DNA from: Cyclobacteriaceae bacterium
GTDB taxonomy: Bacteria > Bacteroidota > Bacteroidia > Cytophagales > Cyclobacteriaceae
Assembly (NCBI GenBank): GCA_019638395.1
Contig: JAHBTX010000002.1
Location: 186,001-250,000 of the forward strand
Reading direction: 5' to 3'
Length of the DNA stretch: 64,000 nt
Shown: positions 1-8,412 of the stretch, one piece after another
Position numbering within the stretch: position 1 is the first letter of the stretch
Layout of the letters: each line of letters starts with the position of its first letter
Notes under the pieces: generated by a model
What the model was told of the DNA's origin: nothing
Seen by the model: the letters and a program-made list of their open reading frames with translations, nothing else
Database searches by the model: none
Made by a program: the position numbers and the translations under genes

Positions 1-626
1 CCGATCTGAAATTTTTTCTAAACAACCAGCATTATGATCATCTGTTGGTAAGTTCGGTAAGCATTCCGGCAACCGACATAGCAAGCGCTGCTAACAATTC
101 GGGAAAAAAAATAATATTGAACCCACAACTTGCGCTACCTATAAAACTGAACTACACAACTCCAAATACCTTGGGGGTAGATCGTATAGCGGCTGCCTGT
201 GGTGCCTACGAAATTTTTCCACATCAAAACTGTCTGGTAATTGATGCGGGCACCTGTATCAATACTGAGTTTATAGATGCATCCGGTACGTATCGGGGTG
301 GCTCCATTTCACCCGGCATAACCATGCGGTTTAAAGCCATGCATACGTTTACTCAATCATTGCCGTTATTAAACGCTGAAACGAATGCGCCCCTTACCGG
401 CAATAGTACTGAAACCTGTATGCAAAGTGGTGTGCTAAATGGGGCACTTGCCGAAGTGGATGGACTGATTAAAAAATACCAACAACAACATGAAAACCTG
501 CGGGTTATTTTATGCGGGGGCGATTATGCGTTTTTTGAAAACAACCTTAAACACGCCATATTTGTAGCCCCCGATCTCGTTTTGACCGGTTTGAACAGGA
601 TTTTACGCTATCATGCAGAATTTTAG
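1..626 (+). CDS. coaX: Type III pantothenate kinase (5' end outside window)
   Basis: Phosphorylates pantothenate, the first step of coenzyme A synthesis, in the cytoplasm. The frame is open to the left edge, so the gene starts outside the window and the TTG at 45 is not its start; about 207 C-terminal residues are visible. Family motifs seen are LGVDRIAAACGA, VIDAGTCINTEFID (nucleotide/pantothenate region) and the glycine-rich GGSISPGITMRFKAM. The N-terminal phosphate-binding DxGN motif must lie upstream. The last 14 bases overlap the start of the next gene, implying a shared transcript with the downstream envelope genes. Confidence 0.93.
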   Translation, partial: DLKFFLNNQHYDHLLVSSVSIPATDIASAANNSGKKIILNPQLALPIKLNYTTPNTLGVDRIAAACGAYEIFPHQNCLVIDAGTCINTEFIDASGTYRGGSISPGITMRFKAMHTFTQSLPLLNAETNAPLTGNSTETCMQSGVLNGALAEVDGLIKKYQQQHENLRVILCGGDYAFFENNLKHAIFVAPDLVLTGLNRILRYHAEF

Positions 627-1893
627 AAGGAATTTCACACTCGCATTCGGATTAATACTGGTTGGCGGGGCAGCAATGGCACAAATTGCTAACACACCAT
701 TTAGTTACCGGGGTATAGGTGATTTGTTTGGTAATGCACTGGCACATAACCAAGGCATGGCCGGTGTGGGAGTAAGTAACCCACAATATTTCTATCTCAA
801 CAATCAAAACCCGGCCCTGCTTATTTACAACAGGTTTACGGTGTTTGAAGGTGGCTTTATAGGCCAATACAACACAATAAAAGGCAATGGCTCCTCTGAA
901 AAAAGTGGCAACGGAAATCTTAATTATCTCATGATGGGTTTTCCGGTAAAGATGGGCAAGTGGTCAACCTCCTTTGGGCTGGCACCATTTTCGGGTGTAA
1001 ACTATCGCACCAACTATACCGATGCTATTGAAGGCAGCACGAATACCGTAAATGTAGAAGAAACCGGAACCGGGGGGGTAAATCAGGTTTTTTGGGCGAA
1101 TGGTGTAGCGCTTAGCAAAACACTTTCGGTTGGAGTAAGAGCTACTTACTTATTCAGCTCAATCGTAAACGAATACTCCAATGCATTAACTACCGACTCC
1201 TCCCCGATTGTATATTTTCCTTCAATTTATGAGCGCACTTACATCAAGGATTTTAATTTTTCGATGGGTGTATCGTATCATAAAGATTCGCTCTTTAATA
1301 AAAACTATCGCTTCAATGTTGGTGCTGTGTATAATTTCAAATCGAAACTAAACACCGAATATTTTACACGCATTGAAAGAAGAAACAACTCAGGCAACGT
1401 AATTGATTCTACAACACTCATCAACAATGTACCCGGTACCATTACGTTGCCTCAATCTTTTACAGTAGGCGTTTCGTTTGGACGCGCAGAAAAATGGATG
1501 ATTGGTGCTGATTATTCTTACCTTAAAAACAGTTTGTTTCGCGATTACTTCGGAAATTCGCAAAACGGTACCGATAGCTGGCGAATGGCAATTGGTGGAG
1601 AAATTACACCAGACCCTATGGCCCTTAGTGGTTATCTGAAGCGGATGACGTACCGAACAGGTGTGAGCCTGGAACAATATCCGTATTTGATTAACGGTAA
1701 ACCCGTAAACGATTTTGGCATTAATTTTGGGTTTACTATGCCTGTAAACCGAATCTCAAGTCTTGACTTCGCTTTTAAGGTTGGCAAGCGCGGATCGGTT
1801 CAGGATCATACCATTGAAGAAAACTATTTTAAGGTTTACTTTGGGGTTACAATTAATGATCAATTTTGGTTTATTAAACGCAGATTTGATTAA
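613..1893 (+). CDS. Outer-membrane beta-barrel protein, Bacteroidota-conserved, function unknown
   Basis: A 426-residue protein with a signal peptide (about residues 1-23, cleavage near AMA-Q) followed by alternating hydrophobic/polar stretches rich in Y, F, G and N, as in outer-membrane beta-barrels. The overall look (NPA near residue 60, repeated GVSY/GAVY strands) recalls the FadL/OmpP1 group of Bacteroidota membrane proteins, but no specific substrate can be named. It overlaps coaX by 14 bases and is followed after 25 bases by a TPR protein, so the three look like one operon. It ends WFIKRRFD rather than in a terminal aromatic residue. Placement in the outer membrane is inferred. Confidence 0.75.
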   Translation: MQNFRRNFTLAFGLILVGGAAMAQIANTPFSYRGIGDLFGNALAHNQGMAGVGVSNPQYFYLNNQNPALLIYNRFTVFEGGFIGQYNTIKGNGSSEKSGNGNLNYLMMGFPVKMGKWSTSFGLAPFSGVNYRTNYTDAIEGSTNTVNVEETGTGGVNQVFWANGVALSKTLSVGVRATYLFSSIVNEYSNALTTDSSPIVYFPSIYERTYIKDFNFSMGVSYHKDSLFNKNYRFNVGAVYNFKSKLNTEYFTRIERRNNSGNVIDSTTLINNVPGTITLPQSFTVGVSFGRAEKWMIGADYSYLKNSLFRDYFGNSQNGTDSWRMAIGGEITPDPMALSGYLKRMTYRTGVSLEQYPYLINGKPVNDFGINFGFTMPVNRISSLDFAFKVGKRGSVQDHTIEENYFKVYFGVTINDQFWFIKRRFD

Positions 1894-1918
1894 ACATAGA
1901 CTTAAACCACAGAACAAA

Positions 1919-3250
1919 ATGAAAATGAACATGCGATCATCGGTATTGTTGTTGGCGCTTTCCCTTGGTGCATTTGCAGGCTTTGGACAGTGTAAAGATG
2001 GCTGGCCCGAAGATAAAGCCACTGCTGAAGAAAAGGTAGCACTTTATGACGATGCTAAAACCCAGAAAAACTTCAAGGCTGCAGTAGCACCCTTGCAATG
2101 GATGTTAAAAAATGCACCGAAGTGGAATACAAAATTATACATTGATGCAACCGACATCTACAACAACCTGGCTACAGCCGAAAAAGACCCTGCCAAAAAA
2201 CAAGTATTGGTAGATTCGTTAATGATGCTTTACGATATGCGCGTTACCAATTGTGGTGACGAAGCCAATGTATTAAACCGTAAAGCCATATACGCTGCCG
2301 TTTTTAACTCGCAGAATAAAGATAAAACAGCCGAGGTATTAGCCCTGTACGATAAAGTATATGAAATAAGCGGCAATAACGTATTGGATAACAACCTGCT
2401 TTCTTACATGCAGGTAATTCAATTGAATGTAGCATTGCTGAAAAATTTAACCGATGATCAAATTCTTCAGCGGTACGATAAGCTTTCGGGAGTAATTGAT
2501 GCTAAAATCAAAAAAGCACAAACTGACAACAAGCAGGCCGATGTAGATCGTCTTAAAAAAGTGAAAAGCAGTGTAGATGATATTTTAATTAAACTGGTAA
2601 AAGTTGATTGTGAGTTTGTAAAGAAAAACCTGGAACCTAAGTTCAAAGCAAACCCGAATGACCTTGCACTGGCTAAACGCATATTCCAGTTTATGACTAC
2701 CGGAGGCTGCATTGAAGATCCGCTTTGGTTGCAAACAGCAGAAGCCATTCACAAAGAAAGCCCCGATTATGGTTTGGCGCTTAATATGGCCCGCATTTAT
2801 GCCAAAAAAGGTGAAACCGCCAAAGCAGAAACATTAGCCAGCGAAGCTGTAGAACTTGCCCCCACTGCCGAAAACAAAGAAACTGCTAACATGTTAATTG
2901 GAGATTTGTTAGCTCAGAAAGGAAGCAAAGCAGCCGCCCGCGAAGCTTACCGCAAAGCCGTGGCTGCTAATCCTAACAGTAAAGAAGGTTATGAAAAAAT
3001 TGGCGACTTGTATTTAGGTTCATTTAAAGACTGCGCCAAGAGCCAAAGCCTGGCCGAAGACCGCTTGGTTTATATTGCAGCTTTTGAAATGTATGCCCGT
3101 GCCGGCAACCAACAAAAAATGGCGGCTGCACGTGCCCAGTTCCCCTCGGTGGCAGAAATTTTTGAACTCAACTGGAAAGAAGGCGATTCAAAAACAATTT
3201 CGTGCTGGGTAGGCGAAACTGTTACACTAAAAACACGAGGCAAAGATTAA
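1919..3250 (+). CDS. Secreted tetratricopeptide-repeat protein
   Basis: Predicted periplasmic protein of 443 residues. The open frame extends back to 1763 inside the previous gene, but the ATG at 1919 is chosen because it opens a good signal peptide (MKMNMRSSVLLLALSLGAFAG, cut near GFGQ). The body is alanine-, lysine- and leucine-rich helical sequence with TPR-like repeats, clearest at about residues 285-370 (ALNMARIYAKKGETAKAE; ANMLIGDLLAQKGSKAAARE; YRKAVAANPNSKEGYEKIGD). TPR proteins scaffold protein complexes; its partner is unknown. A hairpin terminator follows at 3273. Confidence 0.8.
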   Translation: MKMNMRSSVLLLALSLGAFAGFGQCKDGWPEDKATAEEKVALYDDAKTQKNFKAAVAPLQWMLKNAPKWNTKLYIDATDIYNNLATAEKDPAKKQVLVDSLMMLYDMRVTNCGDEANVLNRKAIYAAVFNSQNKDKTAEVLALYDKVYEISGNNVLDNNLLSYMQVIQLNVALLKNLTDDQILQRYDKLSGVIDAKIKKAQTDNKQADVDRLKKVKSSVDDILIKLVKVDCEFVKKNLEPKFKANPNDLALAKRIFQFMTTGGCIEDPLWLQTAEAIHKESPDYGLALNMARIYAKKGETAKAETLASEAVELAPTAENKETANMLIGDLLAQKGSKAAAREAYRKAVAANPNSKEGYEKIGDLYLGSFKDCAKSQSLAEDRLVYIAAFEMYARAGNQQKMAAARAQFPSVAEIFELNWKEGDSKTISCWVGETVTLKTRGKD

Positions 3251-3272
3251 GCAAACTCACCCTAACAATAGC

Positions 3273-3306
3273 AAGGCTGGTCAGTTTGGGCCAGCCTTCT
3301 TTATTT
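3273..3306 (+). terminator. Rho-independent terminator after the TPR gene
   Basis: An eight-base stem AAGGCTGG / CCAGCCTT with a ten-base loop is followed by the T-rich tract CTTTATTT. It separates the TPR gene from the LptC-like gene. Confidence 0.65.
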
Positions 3307-3337
3307 AATAATAACCGGACGTAAACGCAAAACAAGC

Positions 3338-3895
3338 ATGCTGCAAACGTTGTATAAACCACTCCGTAAAATTAGAATAATTGCCCTGCATACTTTGCTT
3401 GCAGGGTTTATGATGGCAGCCTGCAACCCTGCTGAAACAACTATGCCGGCAGAATATGAAGGCCCCTTGAGCGAAGCCGAAAATGTAGTGATGCAATATG
3501 CCGAGAAAGACCGTGTAAAAGTGGTGCTTACCGCAGCTAAAATTCTGGAGTTTGCCAATGGCGATGAAGAATTTCCGGAAGGAATATACTTAGAGTTTTT
3601 TGATGAAATGGGCAACAAAAGTTCTACCCTTAAAGCCAACGATGCCTACTATTTAAAAGCAGAAAACAAATGGCGCGGCCGGGGTAATGTGGAAGTAATT
3701 AACATGCAAAAACAAGAACAACTCAACACCGAAGAATTGTTTTGGACACCCACCAACAAAAAAATCTTTACCGACAAATTTGTTACTATTAAGTTACAGA
3801 GTGAAGTGCTTTATGGAACCGGGCTTGAGGCCAAAGAAGATTTATCCGATTACCAGATTAAAAACCCCGAAGGCGAATTTGTGGTTGATGAATAG
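3338..3895 (+). CDS. lptC: LptC-like lipopolysaccharide transport lipoprotein
   Basis: A 185-residue protein with an N-terminal hydrophobic segment ending in a lipobox-like MAAC (Cys29). The body matches the LptC / OstA-like beta-jellyroll pattern: V..TA...E......FPEGIYLEFFDEMG, then a thread of alternating strands through YYLKAENKWRGRGNVEV and LNTEELFW. LptC links the LptBFG transporter to the periplasmic LptA bridge. In Bacteroidota the protein is usually a short lipoprotein in this gene neighbourhood. The n-region is long for a lipoprotein, so the start may be a little downstream, but no better ATG precedes the hydrophobic stretch. Confidence 0.8.
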   Translation: MLQTLYKPLRKIRIIALHTLLAGFMMAACNPAETTMPAEYEGPLSEAENVVMQYAEKDRVKVVLTAAKILEFANGDEEFPEGIYLEFFDEMGNKSSTLKANDAYYLKAENKWRGRGNVEVINMQKQEQLNTEELFWTPTNKKIFTDKFVTIKLQSEVLYGTGLEAKEDLSDYQIKNPEGEFVVDE

Positions 3896-3925
3896 GCCGT
3901 GTTAATTTGTACGCATTCCAGCACA

Positions 3926-4084
3926 ATGAAACTCCTTGATGTAATTCTGCTTTCATTAGCCGCATTTTTTGTGATTATCGGCATTTACGAAACCATGACG
4001 GTGGGCATTGGGCAGGCCTATACGTGGGTTATGGTTGCCGCCATTCTTTTTATGATTTACACATACCGTAAAAAAGACAAATAA
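3926..4084 (+). CDS. Small two-helix membrane protein, unknown
   Basis: Not recognised. A 52-residue protein starting at the ATG at 3926 (MKLLDVILL); the frame is open from a GTG at 3899 but the ATG gives the more natural membrane start. It has two hydrophobic helices (about 5-24 and 31-46) and ends in the positive tail TYRKKDK, suggesting an inner-membrane hairpin with cytoplasmic C terminus. It follows lptC by 30 bases on the same strand. From general knowledge of Bacteroidota genomes, a large CNNM/hemolysin-type membrane protein often sits between lptC and ppiD; only this small protein is present here. Confidence 0.6.
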   Translation: MKLLDVILLSLAAFFVIIGIYETMTVGIGQAYTWVMVAAILFMIYTYRKKDK

Positions 4085-4142
4085 ATACACGTTTTTCTTA
4101 CGCAACTACCTGGCAATCAAAGCCTATATTATTATTTGTGCC

Positions 4143-4173
4143 TTTGGCGAATTGATAGAAGGGCTTAAATTTG
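4143..4173 (+). promoter_or_regulatory. Bacteroidota-type promoter for ppiD
   Basis: TTTG at 4143-4146, a 19-base spacer, then TAAATTTG at 4166-4173 match the Bacteroidota -33/-7 consensus. Transcription would start near 4178, giving a leader of roughly 58 bases before the ATG at 4236. Confidence 0.65.
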
Positions 4174-4235
4174 CGGTTCTTTAAACAAACGCTGGCGTTT
4201 GCCTGCTTACTCGTAAACATTTAGAAACATTAGTT

Positions 4236-6368
4236 ATGGCATTGATTGGAACTTTAAGAAATAAGATGACCAAATGGGTGGTGGGATTTGTGGCTGTAGC
4301 CATCTCAGCCTTTGTATTGAACGACCTGTTTGGAAACGGCCCACGTTCAGTTTTTGGAAATGAAAATACCGTAGGCGAAATAGGCGGTTCCTCTATCTCC
4401 CTTACCGAATACCAGAACGCAATTCAGGAACGCGAAAACAATTACATTATGAATTTCGGTCGCCAGCCGGGCGATCGGGAAAGACCCTTGCTGCAACAAC
4501 AAGCTTGGGAATATCTGATTACACAAAAAGCCATTCGCCCGCAATTCGAAAAAGTAGGAATTCAGGTTTCTACCGATGAAGAATGGGACATGATACAAGG
4601 AAAAAATATTGATGAAAATGTGAAGAATTCATTTTTAGATGAGGCCGGTAAATTTGATCGTGCCCGCTTAATGCAATTCATACAACAATCGGAAGAAATA
4701 CCAACCGACCCTAACATGGTTGCCATGTGGCAACAAGGAAATTACCGGTGGAACTCATTCAAAAACGATCTGAAACTTGGCCGCGAGCGAATCAAGTATG
4801 AAAATCTGCTTATTAAAAGCAACTACGTAACCAAAGCCGAAGCTGAACGCGACTACCATACACAAAACGATGTTGCTGAAGTAAAATACCTCTACGTTCC
4901 CTTCTTTGCAGTTAGCGATTCGGCAATCAAAGTTTCCGATAGCGATTTGCGTGCTTATTACAATCGCAACAAAGCCAAATACAAATCAGAGCAAATGCGA
5001 AACCTTAACTATGTAGCATTTCCGATTGTAGCATCGGCCGAAGATTCGCTGCAAATACGCGAAGACCTTAAGTCGTATGCCGAAGGATTTAAAACTGCAG
5101 CCGATGATTCGCTCTATGCCGTAACAAACACCGAGGGCAACGAACCCTTTGTAAAATATAATGTTTCAAACCTGCCTTTGCTATTAGCCGATCAGAAAAA
5201 CAACCTGACTACCGGCACGGTTTACGGACCCTTTTTAGATGGCGATTCTTATAAAGTAATGAAACTGGTAAAAATCGGGCGTGATACAACCGGAACGGCC
5301 AAGGCAAGTCACATACTTATTCGGTGGGATGATGAATCAGAACCCGCAAAGAAAGCGGCAAAAGAAAAAGCCCGAAAAATTCTGGCAGAGATTAAAGGCG
5401 GAGCAAGTTTTGCAGCCAAAGCACGCGAGCATGGAACAGACGGAACCGCCAGCCAGGGTGGCGATTTAGGTTGGTTCTCATCGGGCGGAATGGTAAAACC
5501 TTTTGAAGATGCCGTATTCGGAGCTAAAAAAACAGGAGTATTGGCCGATGTAGTAGAAACCCAATTTGGCTATCACCTGATTGATGTTACCGGTGTAGTA
5601 GATTACACTGCCTACTCCGTGGCTACCATTGAAATTCCCATTTCACCAAGTGATGAAACCCAGAATGCAGCCTATCTGAAAGCACAAACTTTTGCGGCTG
5701 ATCTTTCGGGCGTAAAAGAATTTGCTGATCGCGCCAAAGCACAAAACCTGGTAGTAAACCAAGCCAATAACATTCGTACCAACGACAGGCGTTTGAACGA
5801 CCTGGGCGAAGCGCGCCAGGTTATTACCTGGTTATTCCGAGAGGGCAAGGTGGGTAAAGTATCAGATGTGTTTGAGCTGTCGTCTGATTATGTGGTGGCG
5901 GTTATGACCAGCGAAACAGATGGCGGCACCCGCGCATTCGAATCTGTGAAAGAAGAAATAGCCCCGGCTGTTCGCAATGAGATGAAAGGCAAAAAAATCA
6001 TTGAAACCCTAAAAGGCAAAACCGGAAGCCTGGAAGAGCTTGCTACCACTTTTGGTACCGATGCCACTGTTGCCTCTTCCAGCGATTTGAAATTTAACTC
6101 CAACACATTACCAAGCGTAGGGCTCGATCCGGTTGCAGTTGGTAAAATATTTTCATTGGAGAATGGTAAACGCTCGGAGCCTTTTGCCGGAGAAAACGGA
6201 GTGCTCATAGCCGAACTTCAAAATAAAACAACAGCCCCGGCCATTGGCGATTATACTATGTTTAAAACTCAGCTACAACAAAAAATTGACGGCCGCTCCA
6301 GCCTGGGTATAGCCGATGCAATTAAAGAAGCTGCCGGTATTGAAGACAAACGTTATAAGTTTTTTTAG
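4236..6368 (+). CDS. ppiD: Peptidyl-prolyl cis-trans isomerase, SurA/PpiD type
   Basis: Membrane-anchored periplasmic foldase that assists outer-membrane protein folding. The 710-residue protein has an N-terminal anchor (about residues 13-31, WVVGFVAVAISAFVL), a SurA-N-like helical chaperone region (about 45-200), and a parvulin rotamase domain at about 355-455 with the signatures ASHILIR, GGDLGWFSSGGMVKPFEDA and VVETQFGYHLIDV. The C-terminal 250 residues look like a second, degenerate isomerase or chaperone region. Size and layout fit the Bacteroidota PpiD/SurA_N_3 proteins found near lptC. It has its own promoter and is followed by a strong terminator. Confidence 0.92.
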   Translation: MALIGTLRNKMTKWVVGFVAVAISAFVLNDLFGNGPRSVFGNENTVGEIGGSSISLTEYQNAIQERENNYIMNFGRQPGDRERPLLQQQAWEYLITQKAIRPQFEKVGIQVSTDEEWDMIQGKNIDENVKNSFLDEAGKFDRARLMQFIQQSEEIPTDPNMVAMWQQGNYRWNSFKNDLKLGRERIKYENLLIKSNYVTKAEAERDYHTQNDVAEVKYLYVPFFAVSDSAIKVSDSDLRAYYNRNKAKYKSEQMRNLNYVAFPIVASAEDSLQIREDLKSYAEGFKTAADDSLYAVTNTEGNEPFVKYNVSNLPLLLADQKNNLTTGTVYGPFLDGDSYKVMKLVKIGRDTTGTAKASHILIRWDDESEPAKKAAKEKARKILAEIKGGASFAAKAREHGTDGTASQGGDLGWFSSGGMVKPFEDAVFGAKKTGVLADVVETQFGYHLIDVTGVVDYTAYSVATIEIPISPSDETQNAAYLKAQTFAADLSGVKEFADRAKAQNLVVNQANNIRTNDRRLNDLGEARQVITWLFREGKVGKVSDVFELSSDYVVAVMTSETDGGTRAFESVKEEIAPAVRNEMKGKKIIETLKGKTGSLEELATTFGTDATVASSSDLKFNSNTLPSVGLDPVAVGKIFSLENGKRSEPFAGENGVLIAELQNKTTAPAIGDYTMFKTQLQQKIDGRSSLGIADAIKEAAGIEDKRYKFF

Positions 6369-6385
6369 GCCAGTTAGCATTAAAT

Positions 6386-6418
6386 AAAAAACGCCCCGGC
6401 TCAATTCGGGGCGTTTTC
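6386..6418 (+). terminator. Terminator after ppiD
   Basis: AAAACGCCCCG / CGGGGCGTTTT with an eight-base loop, an 11-base stem with A and T flanks. It ends only six bases before the ATG of the DUF493 gene. Confidence 0.85.
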
Positions 6419-6423
6419 ATTTT

Positions 6424-6687
6424 ATGGAGAATAATCAAATAGAAAAATTTAAAGAACAGTTGGACCAGCACCATGCGTGGCCAGCGGTATATACCTTTAA
6501 GTTTATAGTACCCACTGGTAAAGAGTTGCAATTAAAAGAATTGCTTACCCATCACATACCACAGGAAAAATCTTCTAAAAATGGTAACTACACCAGCTTT
6601 ACCTATCAAATGATGATGCCCTCCAGCCAGGCTGTTATAGACATTTATATTTTAGCATCAAAAATTGAAGGCTTGATTGCTTTATAA
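6424..6687 (+). CDS. DUF493 (YbeD-like) family protein
   Basis: A small 87-residue ferredoxin-fold protein of the DUF493/YbeD family. The pattern WPAVYTFKFIVPTG...L....FTYQMMMPSSQAVIDIYILASKIEG resembles the YbeD core (FKVMG at the first strand and VIDIY near the second). In E. coli YbeD lies beside the lipoate genes and is thought to be regulatory, but its role is not settled. The ATG at 6424 lies six bases after the ppiD terminator, leaving no room for a separate promoter, so expression would need read-through or a promoter inside ppiD. Confidence 0.75.
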   Translation: MENNQIEKFKEQLDQHHAWPAVYTFKFIVPTGKELQLKELLTHHIPQEKSSKNGNYTSFTYQMMMPSSQAVIDIYILASKIEGLIAL

Positions 6688-6729
6688 CATAATGCTTATT
6701 TGTGGCTACCTTTAGCCAACATTTAAATT

Positions 6730-6960
6730 ATGTGGGTACAAGAAAATAATCGCCTTAAGCGCACCTTCCGCTTTAAAGATTTTTCAGAAGCGTTTTCATT
6801 TATGACACGCGTTGCGCTTCTGGCGGAAAAGATGGATCACCATCCTTTCTGGACCAACGTGTATAACACCGTAACGATTGAATTAAGTACACACGATGCA
6901 GGGGATGTAGTTACCGAAAAGGATTTTACATTGGCAAAAGCCATCGATCAACTTGTTTAA
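6730..6960 (+). CDS. phhB: 4a-hydroxytetrahydrobiopterin dehydratase
   Basis: Pterin-4a-carbinolamine dehydratase, which recycles the pterin cofactor of aromatic amino-acid hydroxylases. The 76-residue protein carries the family block [20 protein letters not shown] followed by [11 protein letters not shown], with the conserved His-His pair and the second His; the N-terminal [19 protein letters not shown] is also typical. It is slightly shorter than usual (about 95) because the N-terminal arm is trimmed. No hydroxylase gene is in the window. It ends two bases before the TTG start of rsmI. Confidence 0.93.
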   Translation: MWVQENNRLKRTFRFKDFSEAFSFMTRVALLAEKMDHHPFWTNVYNTVTIELSTHDAGDVVTEKDFTLAKAIDQLV

Positions 6961-6962
6961 AA

Positions 6963-7649
6963 TTGGAAACCACTCAACCATCATTATACGTTGTACCCAC
7001 ACCCATCGGTAACCTGGCTGATATTACCTTGCGCGCATTGGATATTTTAAAAAAGGCAGATGTAATTCTGGCTGAAGATACACGCACCTCCGGCTTTTTA
7101 TTAAAGCACTACCAGATTTCAAAACCGCTACAAAGCTTTCATATTTTTAACGAACATAAAACGCTGGCCGGATTAATACAGCGCATGCAACAAGGCGAAG
7201 TAATGGCACTTGTAAGCGATGCCGGTACACCCGGAATTTCTGATCCTGGATTTTTATTAGTACGCGAAGTATTGCGGGCCGGTTTACAAATAGATTGTTT
7301 ACCCGGACCAACCGCTTTGATCCCCGCTCTGATCAAATCCGGCTTCCCCACCGATCGGTTTGTGTTTGAAGGTTTTCTTCCGCACAAAAAAGGCCGCCAG
7401 ACTTTATTAAAAAAATTAGCGGAAGAAGAACGCACAATTGTACTGTACGAATCGCCCCACCGGCTGGTTAAAACATTAGAACAAGTAAAAGAATTTTTTG
7501 GTGATTTTCGGTTGGTATCGGTATCGCGCGAACTTACCAAAATGCATGAAGAAACGTTTACCGGTACTGTGGTGGATACACTGACGCATTTTCAGAAGAA
7601 AGAAATAAAAGGCGAAATTGTGATGGTGATACATGGCAAAGAAAAATAG
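6963..7649 (+). CDS. rsmI: 16S rRNA (cytidine(1402)-2'-O)-methyltransferase
   Basis: Transfers a methyl group from SAM to the ribose of C1402 in the ribosomal decoding centre. The 228-residue tetrapyrrole-methylase-fold protein has all RsmI signatures: LYVVPTPIGNLADITLRAL, AEDTRTSG, SDAGTPGISDPG, LPGPTALIPAL and FEGFLPHKKGR. The start is a TTG at 6963, because no in-frame ATG lies between the previous stop and the first conserved residues. It overlaps the next gene by 17 bases. It lacks the C-terminal HTH extension of longer family members. Confidence 0.95.
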   Translation: METTQPSLYVVPTPIGNLADITLRALDILKKADVILAEDTRTSGFLLKHYQISKPLQSFHIFNEHKTLAGLIQRMQQGEVMALVSDAGTPGISDPGFLLVREVLRAGLQIDCLPGPTALIPALIKSGFPTDRFVFEGFLPHKKGRQTLLKKLAEEERTIVLYESPHRLVKTLEQVKEFFGDFRLVSVSRELTKMHEETFTGTVVDTLTHFQKKEIKGEIVMVIHGKEK

Positions 7650-8412
7650 CAGGGTACTGAATGTATGGCTGTTGTTTGGAATAGCCGTGCTTTTGTTAGC
7701 CGCAGCCTGGTTAATGAAATCGTTTCCCGTTTTAATTTTTGCAGCGCTCGCTCCTTTGTTCGCCATTACCGATCAGGCCCGTGAACACACTTCACCCTGG
7801 AATCGATTTGAATTAATTCTGTTAGCGTTAACAACCGGATTGCTTGCAGCCCATGCGTTTAATTTTTCATTTACAATTGCTGTACTGTTACAAGCTATTT
7901 TGTTTACACTAACTTTTGCAGGATATGTATTTGCATATAAAAATCTGGGTGCGCGACTTGGAAAGTTTACGATTATTTTTTTCTGGCTGGGATTAGAGTA
8001 CCTGCTCCTTAAACTCCCTTGGAACAACAACGTTATTTACCTGGCCGATGTGTTATTACTAAAACCCGATTGGTATAGTTGGACCAGCTATACAGGCTAC
8101 CTGGGTGTTACACTGTGGATACTACTGGCCAATTTGCTTTTCTACATGAGTTTGTTCCGGGCCTCAGGCTTTAATGCATATCTTTTTGTAGGAGGTTTAT
8201 TGCTTGTTGCTGCACCCATTGTTTATTCATTACAGGTGGAAGACGGTATGATCACCTACGCGCACATGATGCAATTGTATGGACTTGCCACAAAAGGGTC
8301 GCTTCCGGAGAAGTATAGCCAACAAGGTGAGTTTATGGCACGAACAGCTGCCTGGGTTTCGGTTTTAATAATCTTGCTATCTTTTGTAAAAAATTATACC
8401 CGTAAAAAATGA
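7633..8412 (+). CDS. Polytopic membrane protein resembling the Lnt membrane domain without the nitrilase domain
   Basis: A 259-residue membrane protein with seven or eight predicted helices. The order of features resembles the membrane half of apolipoprotein N-acyltransferase Lnt: an early FPVLIFAALAPLFAI segment (compare Lnt 'P..aL..LaPL'), a central WLGLEYLLLKLPW (compare the Lnt W..EfLRg..l..FPW), then YTGYLGVTLWILLANLLFY (compare G..gvs.L....N). The roughly 250-residue nitrilase-like catalytic domain with Glu-Lys-Cys is absent; the protein stops after one last helix. The Lnt resemblance is judged by eye and moderate. The gene overlaps rsmI by 17 bases and the next gene by 4 (ATGA), so it is translationally coupled. 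Confidence 0.6.
   Translation: MAKKNSRVLNVWLLFGIAVLLLAAAWLMKSFPVLIFAALAPLFAITDQAREHTSPWNRFELILLALTTGLLAAHAFNFSFTIAVLLQAILFTLTFAGYVFAYKNLGARLGKFTIIFFWLGLEYLLLKLPWNNNVIYLADVLLLKPDWYSWTSYTGYLGVTLWILLANLLFYMSLFRASGFNAYLFVGGLLLVAAPIVYSLQVEDGMITYAHMMQLYGLATKGSLPEKYSQQGEFMARTAAWVSVLIILLSFVKNYTRKK

Noticed and set aside
1763-1918. Longer N terminus for the TPR protein
   Set aside because: It lies inside the preceding coding gene and hides the signal peptide that begins at 1919.
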